A stretch of DNA of 64,000 bases from assembly GCA_023662835.1 (NCBI GenBank), contig JAMPII010000001.1:92118-156117 (forward strand), written 5' to 3'. Of this stretch, positions 44,743 through 54,973 are shown in pieces. The position numbers were made by a program, and so were the translations under genes. The first letter of the stretch is position 1. Each line of letters starts with the position of its first letter. The DNA is from Muribaculaceae bacterium (lineage in GTDB: Bacteria > Bacteroidota > Bacteroidia > Bacteroidales > Muribaculaceae). Under the pieces are notes generated by a model, which saw only the letters and a list, made by a program, of their open reading frames with translations, was not told the origin of the DNA and did no database searches.

Positions 44743-46674
44743 ATGATCAAACGTTTTGCATTATTTGCGGTTGCTGCGGCAACTATGCTTACGGCCGGGG
44801 CAAAGAAACCCTCCGACCCTGTATTGCTAATTATTGATAATGAGCCTGTAACGGTAAGTGAGTTCAAATACCTCTACAATAAGAACAATGCTCAGCAGGC
44901 CGATTCAATGACCCCCGAGAAATATCTCGATTTGTTCGTCAACTACAAGCTGAAAGTTGCCGATGCCAAGGAGCACGGAATTGATACAACAGCAGCCTTC
45001 AAAAAGGAATTCGACAAATATAAGTTCGACCTTTTCAAACCCTATCTCGAAAATCGCGAGGAGCTAGACCGTCTCATCATGGCCGAGTACGAACGTTTGC
45101 CTTACGAGGTTAACGTTAACCACATAATGTTTTACAAAGGCCGTACACCCGAAGAACAGCAAAAAACAAAACATTTTGCCGATTCAATCCGCAACGAAAT
45201 CGTTAACGGAGCTGACTTCGCCGAAATGGCCCGTAAATATTCGTTCGATAAGGAAACATCTGAAAAAGGTGGTAATCTAGGCTACATGACAGCAGGCCGC
45301 GTGCCTTATCAGTTCGATGAAGTTGCATTTTCACTCCCTATCGGCCAGATATCGGAGGTGTTTGAATGCCCCTACACCTACCACATTATCCGTGTCGACG
45401 ATAAACGTGCCACACGTGGTCAGGTTCTGGCACGCCATATCCTGAAACTTACCCGCGACAAGAGCCCTGAGGAACAGGCAGCCGCTAAGGTTGCCATAGA
45501 TTCAATCTATAAGGCATTGAAGGGCGGCGCCGATTTCGACGCTGCAGCACGCAAGGAAAGCGAAGATCCTGGCTCGGCACAGAATGGCGGCTTGCTCCCA
45601 TGGTTCAGTCCAGGCCAAATGGTTGCCGAATTCGAGAATACAGCCTTCGCATTGGCCGACAGTGCTATCTCCGAGCCGATAAAAACCAGCTATGGCTACC
45701 ACATAATTCAGCGCCTTGGCAAACGCGACAAAGCTCCCTACGAAGAGGCAGCAAAATCGATCATAATGCGAATCTCGCGCGACGACCGACGCAACATCCC
45801 CCGCGAAAAGAAACTCGAGCAACTCACCGCGCAATACGGCGTTGAAAAATATCAGAATAATATCGACGGCTTGATCAAGGCAATAGACAATGCCGGTCAA
45901 CTCGACACAACGCTAGTTCAGATTTTCACCCAATACTCAGCTCCGTTTGCCAAAGTGGCCAACAACCCCCAAATTTCGTCGGCCGACGTTCTGGAACGTG
46001 TTCGATTCTTCGAGCCTCTTCCTGCAGCAGATGCAAAAGCAGCTGTTGAGAAGGCGCTTACAGCAATTATCAACGAACAGCTGTCAAGCCTGGAGATTGC
46101 CCGTATGGAGGCTGTCGACCCCGAATTCCGTAATGTTGTCCGCGAGTACCACGACGGTATGATGCTGTTCGAAATTGCTAATCAACGTGTCTGGGAAGCC
46201 GCCACTAACGACCAGGAAAATCTGCAGAAGTTCTTCCTTGCCAACAAGGATAAATACAAATTCGATCAACCTCGTTTCAAAGGTATTATTGTTTACACAA
46301 CCAGCGATTCGCTTGCGCGCGCAGCTGAAGAGTACACCAAAACCCATAAAATCGGTCTCGATTCGCTCGGACGTGTTCTCCGCCGCGAAATAGGCAAGAC
46401 AATCCGTGTCGAGAAGGTACTGGCTAAAGAGGGCGACAATCCACGTATCGACACCTCAGTGTGGGGAAAACCCTACCGCTCAGCCGGCAAAGCCGGTTGG
46501 CACAACTGGTACATCTATGAAGGTAAGCTCATCGATGCTCCCGAAGAAGTTTCCGATGTGCGAGCACAAGTAATCACCGACTATCAGCAAGAACTCGAAA
46601 ATAAATGGATTGACGAGCTGAAAGCTAAACATAAGATAAAAATTAATAAAGGCCGTTTAAAAGATATACGATAG
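44743..46674 (+). CDS. Periplasmic parvulin-type peptidyl-prolyl isomerase with two PpiC domains
   Basis: A 643-residue exported chaperone (signal peptide about 1-20). SurA-like N-terminal segment (VTVSEFKYLYNKNN, YLDLFVNYKLKVADAKEHGID), then two parvulin/PpiC domains: the first with VNHIMFYKG...FAEMARKYSFDKETSEKGGNLGYMTAGRVPYQFDEVAFSL (about 123-225), the second with ARHILKL...DFDAAARKESEDPGSAQNGGLLPWF (about 230-330). The C-terminal 300 residues are helical and have an incomplete third PpiC-like stretch. These proteins escort outer-membrane proteins in the periplasm. It is followed by surA-like and OstA-like genes, all envelope-assembly related. Confidence 0.9.
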   Translation: MIKRFALFAVAAATMLTAGAKKPSDPVLLIIDNEPVTVSEFKYLYNKNNAQQADSMTPEKYLDLFVNYKLKVADAKEHGIDTTAAFKKEFDKYKFDLFKPYLENREELDRLIMAEYERLPYEVNVNHIMFYKGRTPEEQQKTKHFADSIRNEIVNGADFAEMARKYSFDKETSEKGGNLGYMTAGRVPYQFDEVAFSLPIGQISEVFECPYTYHIIRVDDKRATRGQVLARHILKLTRDKSPEEQAAAKVAIDSIYKALKGGADFDAAARKESEDPGSAQNGGLLPWFSPGQMVAEFENTAFALADSAISEPIKTSYGYHIIQRLGKRDKAPYEEAAKSIIMRISRDDRRNIPREKKLEQLTAQYGVEKYQNNIDGLIKAIDNAGQLDTTLVQIFTQYSAPFAKVANNPQISSADVLERVRFFEPLPAADAKAAVEKALTAIINEQLSSLEIARMEAVDPEFRNVVREYHDGMMLFEIANQRVWEAATNDQENLQKFFLANKDKYKFDQPRFKGIIVYTTSDSLARAAEEYTKTHKIGLDSLGRVLRREIGKTIRVEKVLAKEGDNPRIDTSVWGKPYRSAGKAGWHNWYIYEGKLIDAPEEVSDVRAQVITDYQQELENKWIDELKAKHKIKINKGRLKDIR

Positions 46675-46686
46675 CCGAATTTTTGC

Positions 46687-46694
46687 TAAATTTG
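46687..46694 (+). promoter_or_regulatory. -7 box of the second PPIase gene
   Basis: TAAATTTG at 46687-46694, whose last four bases (TTTG) are also the first paired bases of the hairpin at 46691-46725. It implies a transcript start near 46700, after the first possible ATG (46683). Confidence 0.55.
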
Positions 46695-46725
46695 CGGGTA
46701 TGCCAATTATTGGTATACCCGCAAA
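46691..46725 (+). terminator. 16-bp inverted repeat after the first PPIase gene
   Basis: TTTGCGGGTATGCCAA and TTGGTATACCCGCAAA pair completely (one G-U) around a TTA loop and are followed by ATAATTTT. It probably ends the PpiC transcript and, if the promoter at 46687 is used, forms a hairpin at the 5' end of the next mRNA. Confidence 0.65.
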
Positions 46726-46754
46726 ATAATTTTCATATACAACCTCATATAACC

Positions 46755-48122
46755 TTGAAACTCCTACAATTCATCACCGCAGCCGCTGCAACAGCCGCAT
46801 TAGCGTTTGCAGCCACAGCCCAGAACAACATAGTAGAAGAAGTAGTATGGTGGATCGGCGACCAGCCCATCTATAAAAGCGACGTAGAAGAAGCCTATCA
46901 GAACATGCTCTTCGAAAAGCAAGATATCGACGGCGACCCATATTGCGTTATACCCGAACGGCTAGCGATGGAAAAATTATTTCTCCATCAGGCCGAACTC
47001 GACTCTGTCGACATACCTCAGGCGCAAATAACCCAAATGGTCGACCAACAAATCAACTATTTGACAATGAATCTGGGGTCGAAGGAAAAAGTTGAGGAAT
47101 TCTATCGCCGTCCGTTGCCCGAAATCCGAACCCTCCTGCGCGAAGTGCTCACAAACCGCCAGAAAGTTGAGGAAGTACAGCGTTCGTTGACAAAGGATTT
47201 TAAAACCACTCCCTCCGACGTAAGAAAATATTTCCAAAAATTGCCAGCCGACTCTATCCCCTTTGTGCCGATGCAGGTTGAGGTGCAGATTATGACCCTC
47301 AATCCCGTTATCCCCCGCGAGGAAATCGATGAGGTGAAAACCCGCCTGCGCGATTACACCGACCGCATTAACAAGGGCGAAAGCGATTTCTCTACTTTAG
47401 CTATCCTATATTCCGAGGATCCGGGTTCGAGCATGCGAGGAGGCGAAATCGGCTTCATGTCCAAAGCAACCCTCGATCCGGAATACGCAGCTGTTGCTTT
47501 CAACCTCAACGACCCGAAACGAGTTTCTAAAATTGTTGAGAGCCAGTTTGGTTACCATATTATCCAGCTGATTGAAAAACGAGGCGACCGCATCAATACC
47601 CGCCATATTCTCCTGCGTCCGAAAGTAGCGGAAAAAGATTTGACAGAGGCAATGAACCGTCTCGACACCCTTCGTCAGGATATTCTGGCCGAAAAGTTCA
47701 CTTTCGAGGATGCCGTCTACTACGTGTCGCAGGACAAGGATACACGCTTCAGCAAGGGTATGATGGTGAACGAGCGCACCCAATCGAACCGCTTCGAGAT
47801 GTCGGAGCTGCAGCAGGAAATAAGCCAGGTTGTCAGCAAAATGTCGGTAGGCGAAATCTCGAAACCATTCATCATGATGGACCCCAAACACAACCGCGAG
47901 GTAGTTGCTATCGTAAAACTGACAAAACGTATCGAAGGCCACAAAGCAAATATGTCCGACGATTATCAACAGATTCTCTCAATGTACGAAGAATCAGCCA
48001 AAAACAAGATTGTGGACCAATGGCTCGAAAAAAAGATAAAGGACACCTACGTCCGCATCGAGGATGGTTGGCGCAACTGCGAATTCATGCATGAAGGCTG
48101 GATAAAGACAGCCAAGCAATAG
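46755..48122 (+). CDS. SurA-like periplasmic peptidyl-prolyl isomerase
   Basis: About 455 residues from a TTG start at 46755, giving the signal peptide LKLLQFITAAAATAALAFAATA. The ATG at 46683 would lie in the promoter and terminator hairpin, so it is unlikely to be the start. After a SurA N-domain (VVWWIGDQPIYKSDVEEAYQNM) there are two parvulin domains: VQIMTLNPVIPREEID...SDFSTLAILYSEDPGSSMRGGEIGF (about 150-260) and INTRHILLRPKVAEKDL...FTFEDAVYYVSQDKDTRFSKGG-like (about 265-370). Periplasmic escort of outer-membrane proteins is the likely role. The OstA-like gene follows 10 bp later. Confidence 0.88.
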   Translation: MKLLQFITAAAATAALAFAATAQNNIVEEVVWWIGDQPIYKSDVEEAYQNMLFEKQDIDGDPYCVIPERLAMEKLFLHQAELDSVDIPQAQITQMVDQQINYLTMNLGSKEKVEEFYRRPLPEIRTLLREVLTNRQKVEEVQRSLTKDFKTTPSDVRKYFQKLPADSIPFVPMQVEVQIMTLNPVIPREEIDEVKTRLRDYTDRINKGESDFSTLAILYSEDPGSSMRGGEIGFMSKATLDPEYAAVAFNLNDPKRVSKIVESQFGYHIIQLIEKRGDRINTRHILLRPKVAEKDLTEAMNRLDTLRQDILAEKFTFEDAVYYVSQDKDTRFSKGMMVNERTQSNRFEMSELQQEISQVVSKMSVGEISKPFIMMDPKHNREVVAIVKLTKRIEGHKANMSDDYQQILSMYEESAKNKIVDQWLEKKIKDTYVRIEDGWRNCEFMHEGWIKTAKQ

Positions 48123-48132
48123 TGCGATATTT

Positions 48133-49938
48133 ATGACCTTGTCAAATAATTCGAACAACAACTCAAAACATACGCGGCATAGGAGGATGTTTATCCTCCT
48201 GTGCTGTTTGGCTATTGTCGCGCCATTGTGGCTCACAGCCAAGCCAGAAAGCCAGCAGCCTAAGCCGGAATCGATTATTGGTAAAACCTATCCGATCAAA
48301 CCTACTGTGCCTACGGCCGACCGCCACACGCCCGGCCGGGTGTTCCTGGAACGGGCCGATCGATTGTGGATGGACGAACGCATCGATTCCAACTATCAGG
48401 TGCTAACGGGCAATGTGCAGTTCCGCAAGGAAGATATGTTTATGTTTTGCGACAGCGCCCATTTCTACGATAAGGAAAGTTCGTTCGACGCATTTGGCAA
48501 TGTGCGTATGGAGCAAGGCGACACCCTGTTCGTTTTCGCCGCCGAACTGAATTACGATGGTCCTAATGAACTGGCAACCTTCATCGGAAATTCCAATCAA
48601 CGCGTCCGACTGATCAACCGCGACGTGGAACTGACAACCGATCTGTTCTACTACGATATAGCCAACAACCTGGGCTACTATAACACAAACGGCACTATCG
48701 CCGATGCCGAAAACCTGTTATCGTCGGTCTATGGTCAGTACTCCCCCGACACAAAGGAAGCCGAGTTCCGCGTAAACGTTGTGCTCAACGACCGCAAGGA
48801 AGAAAAATTCCGCATGACAACCGAAAGGCTCCTCTACAACACCGACACCCATATTGCGCGCATCGTAAGCCCGTCGGTGATTGTTACCGACAGCGCCACG
48901 GTTTATTCCTCAAACGGGTGGTATGATACCGAAAATGGCAAGTCGGAACTCTACGACCGTTCGCGTGTAGTTACCCCACAAGGCAACACCCTTACCGGTG
49001 ATACTCTTTTCTACGACAACATAAGCCATCTGGGCGAAGCGTTCGGCAATATGGTTTTAACCGACTCCGCTCGCTCGTCGGCGATAGAGGGCAACTACGG
49101 AATCTATTTCCAGGATTTGGACAGCGCAGTTGTCACCGGACGTGCCCGTGCCCTCGAGTACAGCCGCGCTGATACACTTTTCATGCATGGCGACACAATC
49201 CGTGGTTATATGTTGCCCAACGATTCGTCGCATGTGGTCACGGCCTATCCACGAGTGCGATTCTGGCGCATCGACATGCAAGGACTTTGCGACTCGATGA
49301 GTTTCATGGAGCGCGATTCAATTTTATATATGCATAGACATCCGATTGTTTGGAACGGCGAGCGCCAGGTGTTTGGTAACATTATACAAGTACATCTCAA
49401 CGATTCAACTGTTGATTGGGCAAAACTGCCCGATTTCGCTTTCGTTGCCGAGCATATCGATGAAGAATTCTACAATCAGCTAACCGGCAAAGAACTTCTC
49501 GCGCAGTTTGTCGACGGACAACTCAGTCAGCTCGAAGTCAGCGGTAATGTTGAGGTGATAATGCTGCCGCAGGAAAACGACTCAACCTACAATAAAATAA
49601 TTCGTTCGGAGAGTTCATTCCTAAAAGCCAATTTCGTCGACCAGAAATTGAAGCGATTGGCAATGTGGCCCGAGGTGACAGGCAACGTAACTCCACTTTA
49701 CTTGGCGCGTCGGGCAAACTGCTATCTTGCCGCGTTCAAATGGTATGAATCGTTGCGGCCAAAGGATAAAGATGACATATTCAACGTTCCTCCCGAAATG
49801 GTTGAACTGATGAAAGGCCCCGAATTGGGAACCCGCCGACGAATAAGCTCAGTACCTAAAACAGAACCGCAAGCCGTGCAGCCTTCTACCGACGAACCGG
49901 CGGTTGTTGAACAAAAAAACACTGACGACGCAAAGTAA
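48133..49938 (+). CDS. OstA-like (LptD/LptA-related) envelope protein
   Basis: A 601-residue exported protein with an N-terminal membrane segment (about 20-36). The body is a run of OstA/LptA-like beta-jellyroll repeats: NYQVLTGNVQFRKEDMFMFCDSAHFY, FGNVRMEQGDTLFVFAAELNYDG and STVYSSNGWYDTENGKSELYD-like. The family in Bacteroidetes is thought to help move lipopolysaccharide or lipid between the inner and outer membranes. It lacks an LptD barrel. Position behind two OMP chaperones fits envelope biogenesis. A proline- and threonine-rich tail ends the protein. Confidence 0.85.
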   Translation: MTLSNNSNNNSKHTRHRRMFILLCCLAIVAPLWLTAKPESQQPKPESIIGKTYPIKPTVPTADRHTPGRVFLERADRLWMDERIDSNYQVLTGNVQFRKEDMFMFCDSAHFYDKESSFDAFGNVRMEQGDTLFVFAAELNYDGPNELATFIGNSNQRVRLINRDVELTTDLFYYDIANNLGYYNTNGTIADAENLLSSVYGQYSPDTKEAEFRVNVVLNDRKEEKFRMTTERLLYNTDTHIARIVSPSVIVTDSATVYSSNGWYDTENGKSELYDRSRVVTPQGNTLTGDTLFYDNISHLGEAFGNMVLTDSARSSAIEGNYGIYFQDLDSAVVTGRARALEYSRADTLFMHGDTIRGYMLPNDSSHVVTAYPRVRFWRIDMQGLCDSMSFMERDSILYMHRHPIVWNGERQVFGNIIQVHLNDSTVDWAKLPDFAFVAEHIDEEFYNQLTGKELLAQFVDGQLSQLEVSGNVEVIMLPQENDSTYNKIIRSESSFLKANFVDQKLKRLAMWPEVTGNVTPLYLARRANCYLAAFKWYESLRPKDKDDIFNVPPEMVELMKGPELGTRRRISSVPKTEPQAVQPSTDEPAVVEQKNTDDAK

Positions 49939-49977
49939 TCACGGCGTAAAAGCTCTGTTTATTACACAAAAACTAAT

Positions 49978-50460
49978 ATGATGACATTTGCTAAGCATAC
50001 GATAAGTATCATGACAGCATGCAGCTTACTGCTCGGAATCGGCTCGTGCTCGCAAGCAGTGACGAACGCCGAGAATATAGCCACAGCGCGCGAATATATC
50101 GACGCTGCGCAATATGGCGCTGCACAATCGGTATGCGACCATATGCGCGAAAAAATTTACAAAAATCCGCAACCGGCCGACGCCTCATCATTGGCCGAGT
50201 TGTCTTTGCTATACATGCGGATTGCCGATGCCGACGATCGTCAGGACAATGTTGGCTTTGCCTATTGGTGCTATAAAGAGGCTTTCCGTCAGGATTCAGC
50301 CAAAGCAGCTGAGTTCTATGCGGCAACCGGTGTCGACGACATGGCTCTCGTATCGATTCTTAATTCGATTTCGACAATTGCCTCACGCCCCGACAGCATA
50401 CCAGAATTCGCCGACGAAGCCGACTCGCTGAATGTAACATTAGAATCGAACTCCAAGTAA
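49978..50460 (+). CDS. Small lipoprotein with TPR-like helices
   Basis: 160 residues. The signal peptide ends in a lipobox (GIGSC, about Cys24). The rest is helical and resembles one or two TPR units ([20 protein letters not shown], then [40 protein letters not shown]). I do not recognise a named family. The stop shares one base with the ATG of the next gene (TAATG), so translation is probably coupled. Confidence 0.8.
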   Translation: MMTFAKHTISIMTACSLLLGIGSCSQAVTNAENIATAREYIDAAQYGAAQSVCDHMREKIYKNPQPADASSLAELSLLYMRIADADDRQDNVGFAYWCYKEAFRQDSAKAAEFYAATGVDDMALVSILNSISTIASRPDSIPEFADEADSLNVTLESNSK

Positions 50461-50807
50461 TGGCAAAGCCTGTAATGTCGCTGGCCGACGCGCTCAGCAT
50501 GTTTAAAGAACAGAATCCCGATCTGCCAGACGGTACGGCAGCCAAAGAACCTGCAGAGCCGAACACAGCTAGAGTAAAAGGGCGATTAAAAATATTCTTT
50601 GAGCGGAAAGGACGAGGCGGGAAGCAAGTAACTATAATCTGCGGGTTCGATGACTCGACTCCCGATGCCGAATTGCAGGAACTTGCTTCTAAATTAAAAC
50701 GCAAACTTGGAGTAGGGGGCTCGGTACGTGGCGGAGAGATATTATTTCAGGGCGACCAACGCGTGAAACTGATACCACTTTTAAAAGAACAAGGGTATAA
50801 ATGCTGA
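50460..50807 (+). CDS. SUI1/eIF1-family translation factor (YciH type)
   Basis: A 115-residue cytoplasmic protein with a SUI1 domain in the second half: [16 protein letters not shown], then [41 protein letters not shown]. Bacterial YciH-type factors resemble eukaryotic initiation factor eIF1 and can check initiation fidelity in vitro. Translationally coupled to the lipoprotein before it and to the helicase gene after it (starts overlap by a few bases). Confidence 0.94.
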   Translation: MAKPVMSLADALSMFKEQNPDLPDGTAAKEPAEPNTARVKGRLKIFFERKGRGGKQVTIICGFDDSTPDAELQELASKLKRKLGVGGSVRGGEILFQGDQRVKLIPLLKEQGYKC

Positions 50808-53800
50808 CAATTCATAAAGCTTCGGCGGGTTCGGGGAAAACATACACTCTGACGAAAATATATCTCAAGTTGCTTCTCGGCCAAAAGAAGGAGGGCTCGA
50901 CAGAATATTCGTTAGCCAATCCCGACGAGCGTAATCGTCACCGTTCAATTCTGGCCATAACCTTTACCAACAAGGCCACTGAGGAGATGAAGCAGCGAAT
51001 TGTTGCCCGACTTGCCGAACTGGCCGAAAATCGCAAATGTCAATTCCTGGATTATCTTTGTTCGGAACTTCATTGCTCCGAGGCTCAGGTGCGCGAGCGT
51101 GCGCGACGAGCTTTGTCGGATTTGCTTTCCGATTTCGGACAATTTAACGTCAGTACAATCGACTCATTTTTTCAAACCGTTCTTCGAACGTTTGCCCGCG
51201 AAGTCAACCTGCAGGGAGGCTATGAAATTGAGCTAGACGAGGATCATGCAACATTTGTCGGTGTGAGCCAGATGTTAGCTTCGATTAACCGCACCGACGA
51301 CGGCGACCCACTTGAGCGCCGTCACGTTGCAATGCTCAGCACCTGGCTTGAGGCGTACATGAATTATCGTATTGCAAATGGCAAACAATTTAATCTGTTC
51401 GTGCGCCATTCAAATTTGAACGGCGATATGGTTTCGTTTGTGAAAAACTCGATGAACGAAACCTATAAGCTAAACAACAAGCTAATAACCGACTACATGG
51501 CCGACTTTGGCCGTTTGATGCGTTTCAGCGGTGCGCTGTCGCAAACTATCGCCATAAGGTCGAGCCGTCTGAAAGCGATCGGAACCGATGTGCTGAGCAT
51601 AATCCAGCAAAACGATTGGTCGGAAAAGCTTTACTCCTACATTAGCGGCGATGCTGCGAAGTGGGCTGCTAAAGTTTACAGCATAACCGATTCGACAACA
51701 AAAGCTGCATCAGATATTGAAAAACGTTTTAAAAAGAATTTCCGCAGCGAAGCAGGTTCGGCCGACGATTCAATTTTGACAACACTAATCGCCGAGGCCA
51801 CAACGCTTGTAGCTCAGCTTAATTTTTATTCATATATTCTCGACCACCTTTACTATCTGGGGCTTATAGGCGAAGCCGAGCGGTTCTCCCAACAATATCT
51901 CAGGGAAAACAACGCGATACTGCTTTCGAGTACCAACGAGATTCTGCGGGCCATTATAAACGACGAGGAAATGCCGTTCATTTACGAACGCATGGGAGTG
52001 AGGTTGCGCCATTTTCTTATCGACGAGTTCCAGGACACATCGCGAATGCAATGGCTGAACCTTAAACCGCTTGTGAAAGAAAGTCTTGCCACCGATGCCG
52101 ATAATCTGATTATCGGCGACGAAAAGCAGGCTATCTACCGTTTCCGTAATTCCGATCCCGATTTGATAGCCATTGATGTGCCGCGCGATTTCAACCGGCA
52201 ATCGCAAATCAAAGGAGCGGATATCAAAGAAAATACCAACTGGCGTAGCTCGGGAACTATCGTGCAGTTTAACAACACTATTTTCACAGTGTTGGCTTCT
52301 ATGCTAAACGCTACCGGGATATATAAAAACGTTGCCCAGCAAATTAAATACAAGGATTTGCCTGGATATGTGGAGTTGCATCCCTATAATGCCGACAGTG
52401 AAGAACCGCTCGCGCATATGACTCAGGAAATTGTTAGGCAACTCAAGGCGGGGTATAGGCAGAAAGATATTGCAATATTGGTTAACCGTGGCGCCGAAGG
52501 TGTAGTTGTGGTTGATTATCTTCTTAAAGCCGCTTCGGAATATCCCGAACTTGCATCGCTGAAAATCATTACGGAGGAAGCTTTGAAAATAAGCGCATCG
52601 GAGGTCGTTGACCGTATAATTAGTGTGATGCGGTATGTCGACGCACATCTGACTGTTGATCATCGTAAGAACAGTAAACTTGCCGCTTACGAACTTATTG
52701 CGATAATAAGTAATCGTTTTCAATTGCTTTTGTCGCAAGGAATGAGCAAAGCCGATGCGTTGACCGCTGCTTTCGAAACTACCGACGACAGCGCCGAATC
52801 GTTAGCTATCGAAGCTGCAACGATGAAGTGCTTCAACTTATCGTCGGCTGTCGAACGTATTATCACACGATTTGTTACCGACTGGGAGCACAGACACCAC
52901 AATATATATTTGTCGGCATTACTCGATATGGTGTCGGATTACTCAGCTCACAATGCCGCTTCGTTACATTCGTTTTTACAATGGTGGGATGAAACCGGCT
53001 CAGGACTAAGCATAGCTGTTCCGTCGAACACCGATGCGGTAACCGTTATGACAATCCACAAGTCGAAAGGATTGGAATATCCGTGTGTGCATATTCCGTT
53101 TGCCGAATGGCGGATGAAGAAATTAAGCCGAATAAACTGGTTTGAGACTAATACACAAGCAACCGGAGGTGCTATAAGTGAATTTTCGACCCCCGATTTC
53201 GACCCCGACGATGTTCCTCCCCTTATTCCAATGGAGCCTACTCAGAGGTTTGAAGGTACGTCGCTCGAGCCACAACTGGCGCGAATAGCCCAGGAGGATA
53301 TCGTTGACAATTTAAACAAGACTTATGTGGCTTTCACCCGAGCTTCACGCGAACTCATTGTAAGCTACAAATACAATCCGCCAAAGAACAAAAAGAGCGA
53401 AACCATACCCCACGTAGGGTTGCTTCTCAATGCGGCTATCCGGCGGGCGAACGCGGCATACGTGCAAACAGTAACAGCAACTGAACAGTTGGCCGACGGT
53501 ATGCTTACAGAGTTGTCGTCCGGAATCGACGAGCAGAACATCTTCATTCTTGGCCAACCCACCACCCCAAAGGTCGACGATGAGGTTGAGGAGTCGCGGC
53601 TGCAAACTAAAGCTGTGGCTATGGAACCTTTCTACAGTTCCGACAACGACTCGATTTGGCAGATGAATAGCATCGAGGATATAGATAAAATGGAGCCTCG
53701 CCAAAGGGGGATTATTCTCCACAATATTATGAGCCGCATACGTCATCGAAGCGATATACGGCGATCCGTGAACAAGGCCGTTTCCGACGGCGATATAACT

Positions 53801-54157
53801 GCTCAAGAGGGCGACGATGTAGCCTCCAGGCTCGAAAAGGCTTTGTCGCACGATAAAGCCCGTGGCTGGTTCGACAACTATGTGAAGCTTTTGAACGAGC
53901 GCGGTTTGAATGCTTACAGCAAGAAAAAAGAAAAAATATGCCACTATCGAACCGACCGCGTAGTGTGGTGTGACGACGGGACAATTTGTGTCGTCGATTA
54001 CAAGTTTGGCGACGAAGAACCTGAATCATACAAAACGAAAGTACGATTCTATATGAATGTAATTCAGCGATTGTATCCCGAATGCGTGGTGAAAGGGTGT
54101 ATATGGTGGCCCTTTAAGGATAAGTTCTACGATATCAATCCCGACGACCGTAAATAG
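50801..54157 (+). CDS. AddA/RecB-like UvrD-type helicase with C-terminal nuclease domain
   Basis: A 1118-residue DNA repair enzyme. Superfamily 1 motifs in order: Walker [18 protein letters not shown] (about 4-20), Ia-type [18 protein letters not shown], motif [20 protein letters not shown]-like [13 protein letters not shown], and [19 protein letters not shown] and [14 protein letters not shown] near 750-860. The C-terminus has a PD-(D/E)xK nuclease-type region with a RTDRVVW...ICVVDYKFG core. In Bacteroidales such a gene is normally next to an AddB-like nuclease gene; none is seen here. Its start overlaps the SUI1 gene. Confidence 0.93.
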   Translation: MLTIHKASAGSGKTYTLTKIYLKLLLGQKKEGSTEYSLANPDERNRHRSILAITFTNKATEEMKQRIVARLAELAENRKCQFLDYLCSELHCSEAQVRERARRALSDLLSDFGQFNVSTIDSFFQTVLRTFAREVNLQGGYEIELDEDHATFVGVSQMLASINRTDDGDPLERRHVAMLSTWLEAYMNYRIANGKQFNLFVRHSNLNGDMVSFVKNSMNETYKLNNKLITDYMADFGRLMRFSGALSQTIAIRSSRLKAIGTDVLSIIQQNDWSEKLYSYISGDAAKWAAKVYSITDSTTKAASDIEKRFKKNFRSEAGSADDSILTTLIAEATTLVAQLNFYSYILDHLYYLGLIGEAERFSQQYLRENNAILLSSTNEILRAIINDEEMPFIYERMGVRLRHFLIDEFQDTSRMQWLNLKPLVKESLATDADNLIIGDEKQAIYRFRNSDPDLIAIDVPRDFNRQSQIKGADIKENTNWRSSGTIVQFNNTIFTVLASMLNATGIYKNVAQQIKYKDLPGYVELHPYNADSEEPLAHMTQEIVRQLKAGYRQKDIAILVNRGAEGVVVVDYLLKAASEYPELASLKIITEEALKISASEVVDRIISVMRYVDAHLTVDHRKNSKLAAYELIAIISNRFQLLLSQGMSKADALTAAFETTDDSAESLAIEAATMKCFNLSSAVERIITRFVTDWEHRHHNIYLSALLDMVSDYSAHNAASLHSFLQWWDETGSGLSIAVPSNTDAVTVMTIHKSKGLEYPCVHIPFAEWRMKKLSRINWFETNTQATGGAISEFSTPDFDPDDVPPLIPMEPTQRFEGTSLEPQLARIAQEDIVDNLNKTYVAFTRASRELIVSYKYNPPKNKKSETIPHVGLLLNAAIRRANAAYVQTVTATEQLADGMLTELSSGIDEQNIFILGQPTTPKVDDEVEESRLQTKAVAMEPFYSSDNDSIWQMNSIEDIDKMEPRQRGIILHNIMSRIRHRSDIRRSVNKAVSDGDITAQEGDDVASRLEKALSHDKARGWFDNYVKLLNERGLNAYSKKKEKICHYRTDRVVWCDDGTICVVDYKFGDEEPESYKTKVRFYMNVIQRLYPECVVKGCIWWPFKDKFYDINPDDRK

Positions 54158-54172
54158 CTCTCCAGCGTCAGC

Positions 54173-54964
54173 CTACTCAAAGTAAAGCTTGGGTAGCGAC
54201 AGCGAGTCAATCTCCTCTTTTTCCCAGAAGGTGGCCGGATCGATGACTTCTTTCTGCACTGTGCTGTTACGGGTTGTGCGGGTTGAATCGGCAGCGGTTT
54301 TCTCTTTCTTATTCTTCTTTTTCTTTTCTTTCTTAGGTTTTTTCTCTTTCTTAACCTTGTCCATTGCCACGATGCCTTTGCTCTTGTTGGCCTTTTGCAG
54401 TTCTTTAGCTTGGGCAATAGTTACGGGTGCCGATGTGTCGGCAATCGATTTGGGCTGGCCTTTCTTGGTCTGGTCGATCAGTATTGGGTAGTAATCGCTT
54501 GTAGCCAGACAAACTCCGTCTTTACCTAAATCGGCATAGAAAGTAAGCTGGGTATAGATGCGGTATTTGTGAGAGCCTGAAATGTGTAGCTCCTCTACAG
54601 GTATGAAAATAGCTATGTCGTCGCGCCCACGAACAGTGCGTTCGTCGGAGCGGAAGAAGTCGAATGCGGCCACATAGTTGAGCGATGGCGACACACGGTA
54701 CTGACCGTTCTTGTCGCGCAGCGTCCATCCGCCGGGGCTGCTGTAGAACATAGCTTGGCTGGCTATTATACGACCCAACGCGTTGTCCAGATCTATGTCG
54801 GCGTGGATTGTAACGCCGGGGCGCCCGTCGCGTATGGTTCCCGGCTCAACCCAAACGCGGTTGATTTTTGCTGTCGTATTTTGTTTTGCTTTGCTTGGTG
54901 CAGGTTTTGCCGAAAGGGTTGCTGCCGCAATCAGCAAAGTGATGATGGAAATAAGGTATTTCAT
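54173..54964 (-). CDS. Exported hypothetical protein with lysine-rich segment
   Basis: 263 residues: a signal peptide (about 1-19, ending LSAKP), a beta-rich domain (about 35-165; RVWVEPGTIRDGRPGVTIHADIDLDNALG...WTLRDKNGQYRVSPS), then a lysine- and glutamate-rich low-complexity segment near 205-226 (VKKEKKPKKEKKKK) and an acidic end. I do not know a name for it. The gene is convergent with the helicase gene and lies downstream of the CCA gene, 9 bp away. The basic segment might bind nucleic acid or lipopolysaccharide, but this is a guess. Confidence 0.75.
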   Translation of the reverse strand: MKYLISIITLLIAAATLSAKPAPSKAKQNTTAKINRVWVEPGTIRDGRPGVTIHADIDLDNALGRIIASQAMFYSSPGGWTLRDKNGQYRVSPSLNYVAAFDFFRSDERTVRGRDDIAIFIPVEELHISGSHKYRIYTQLTFYADLGKDGVCLATSDYYPILIDQTKKGQPKSIADTSAPVTIAQAKELQKANKSKGIVAMDKVKKEKKPKKEKKKKNKKEKTAADSTRTTRNSTVQKEVIDPATFWEKEEIDSLSLPKLYFE

Positions 54965-54973
54965 TTGTCTAAG

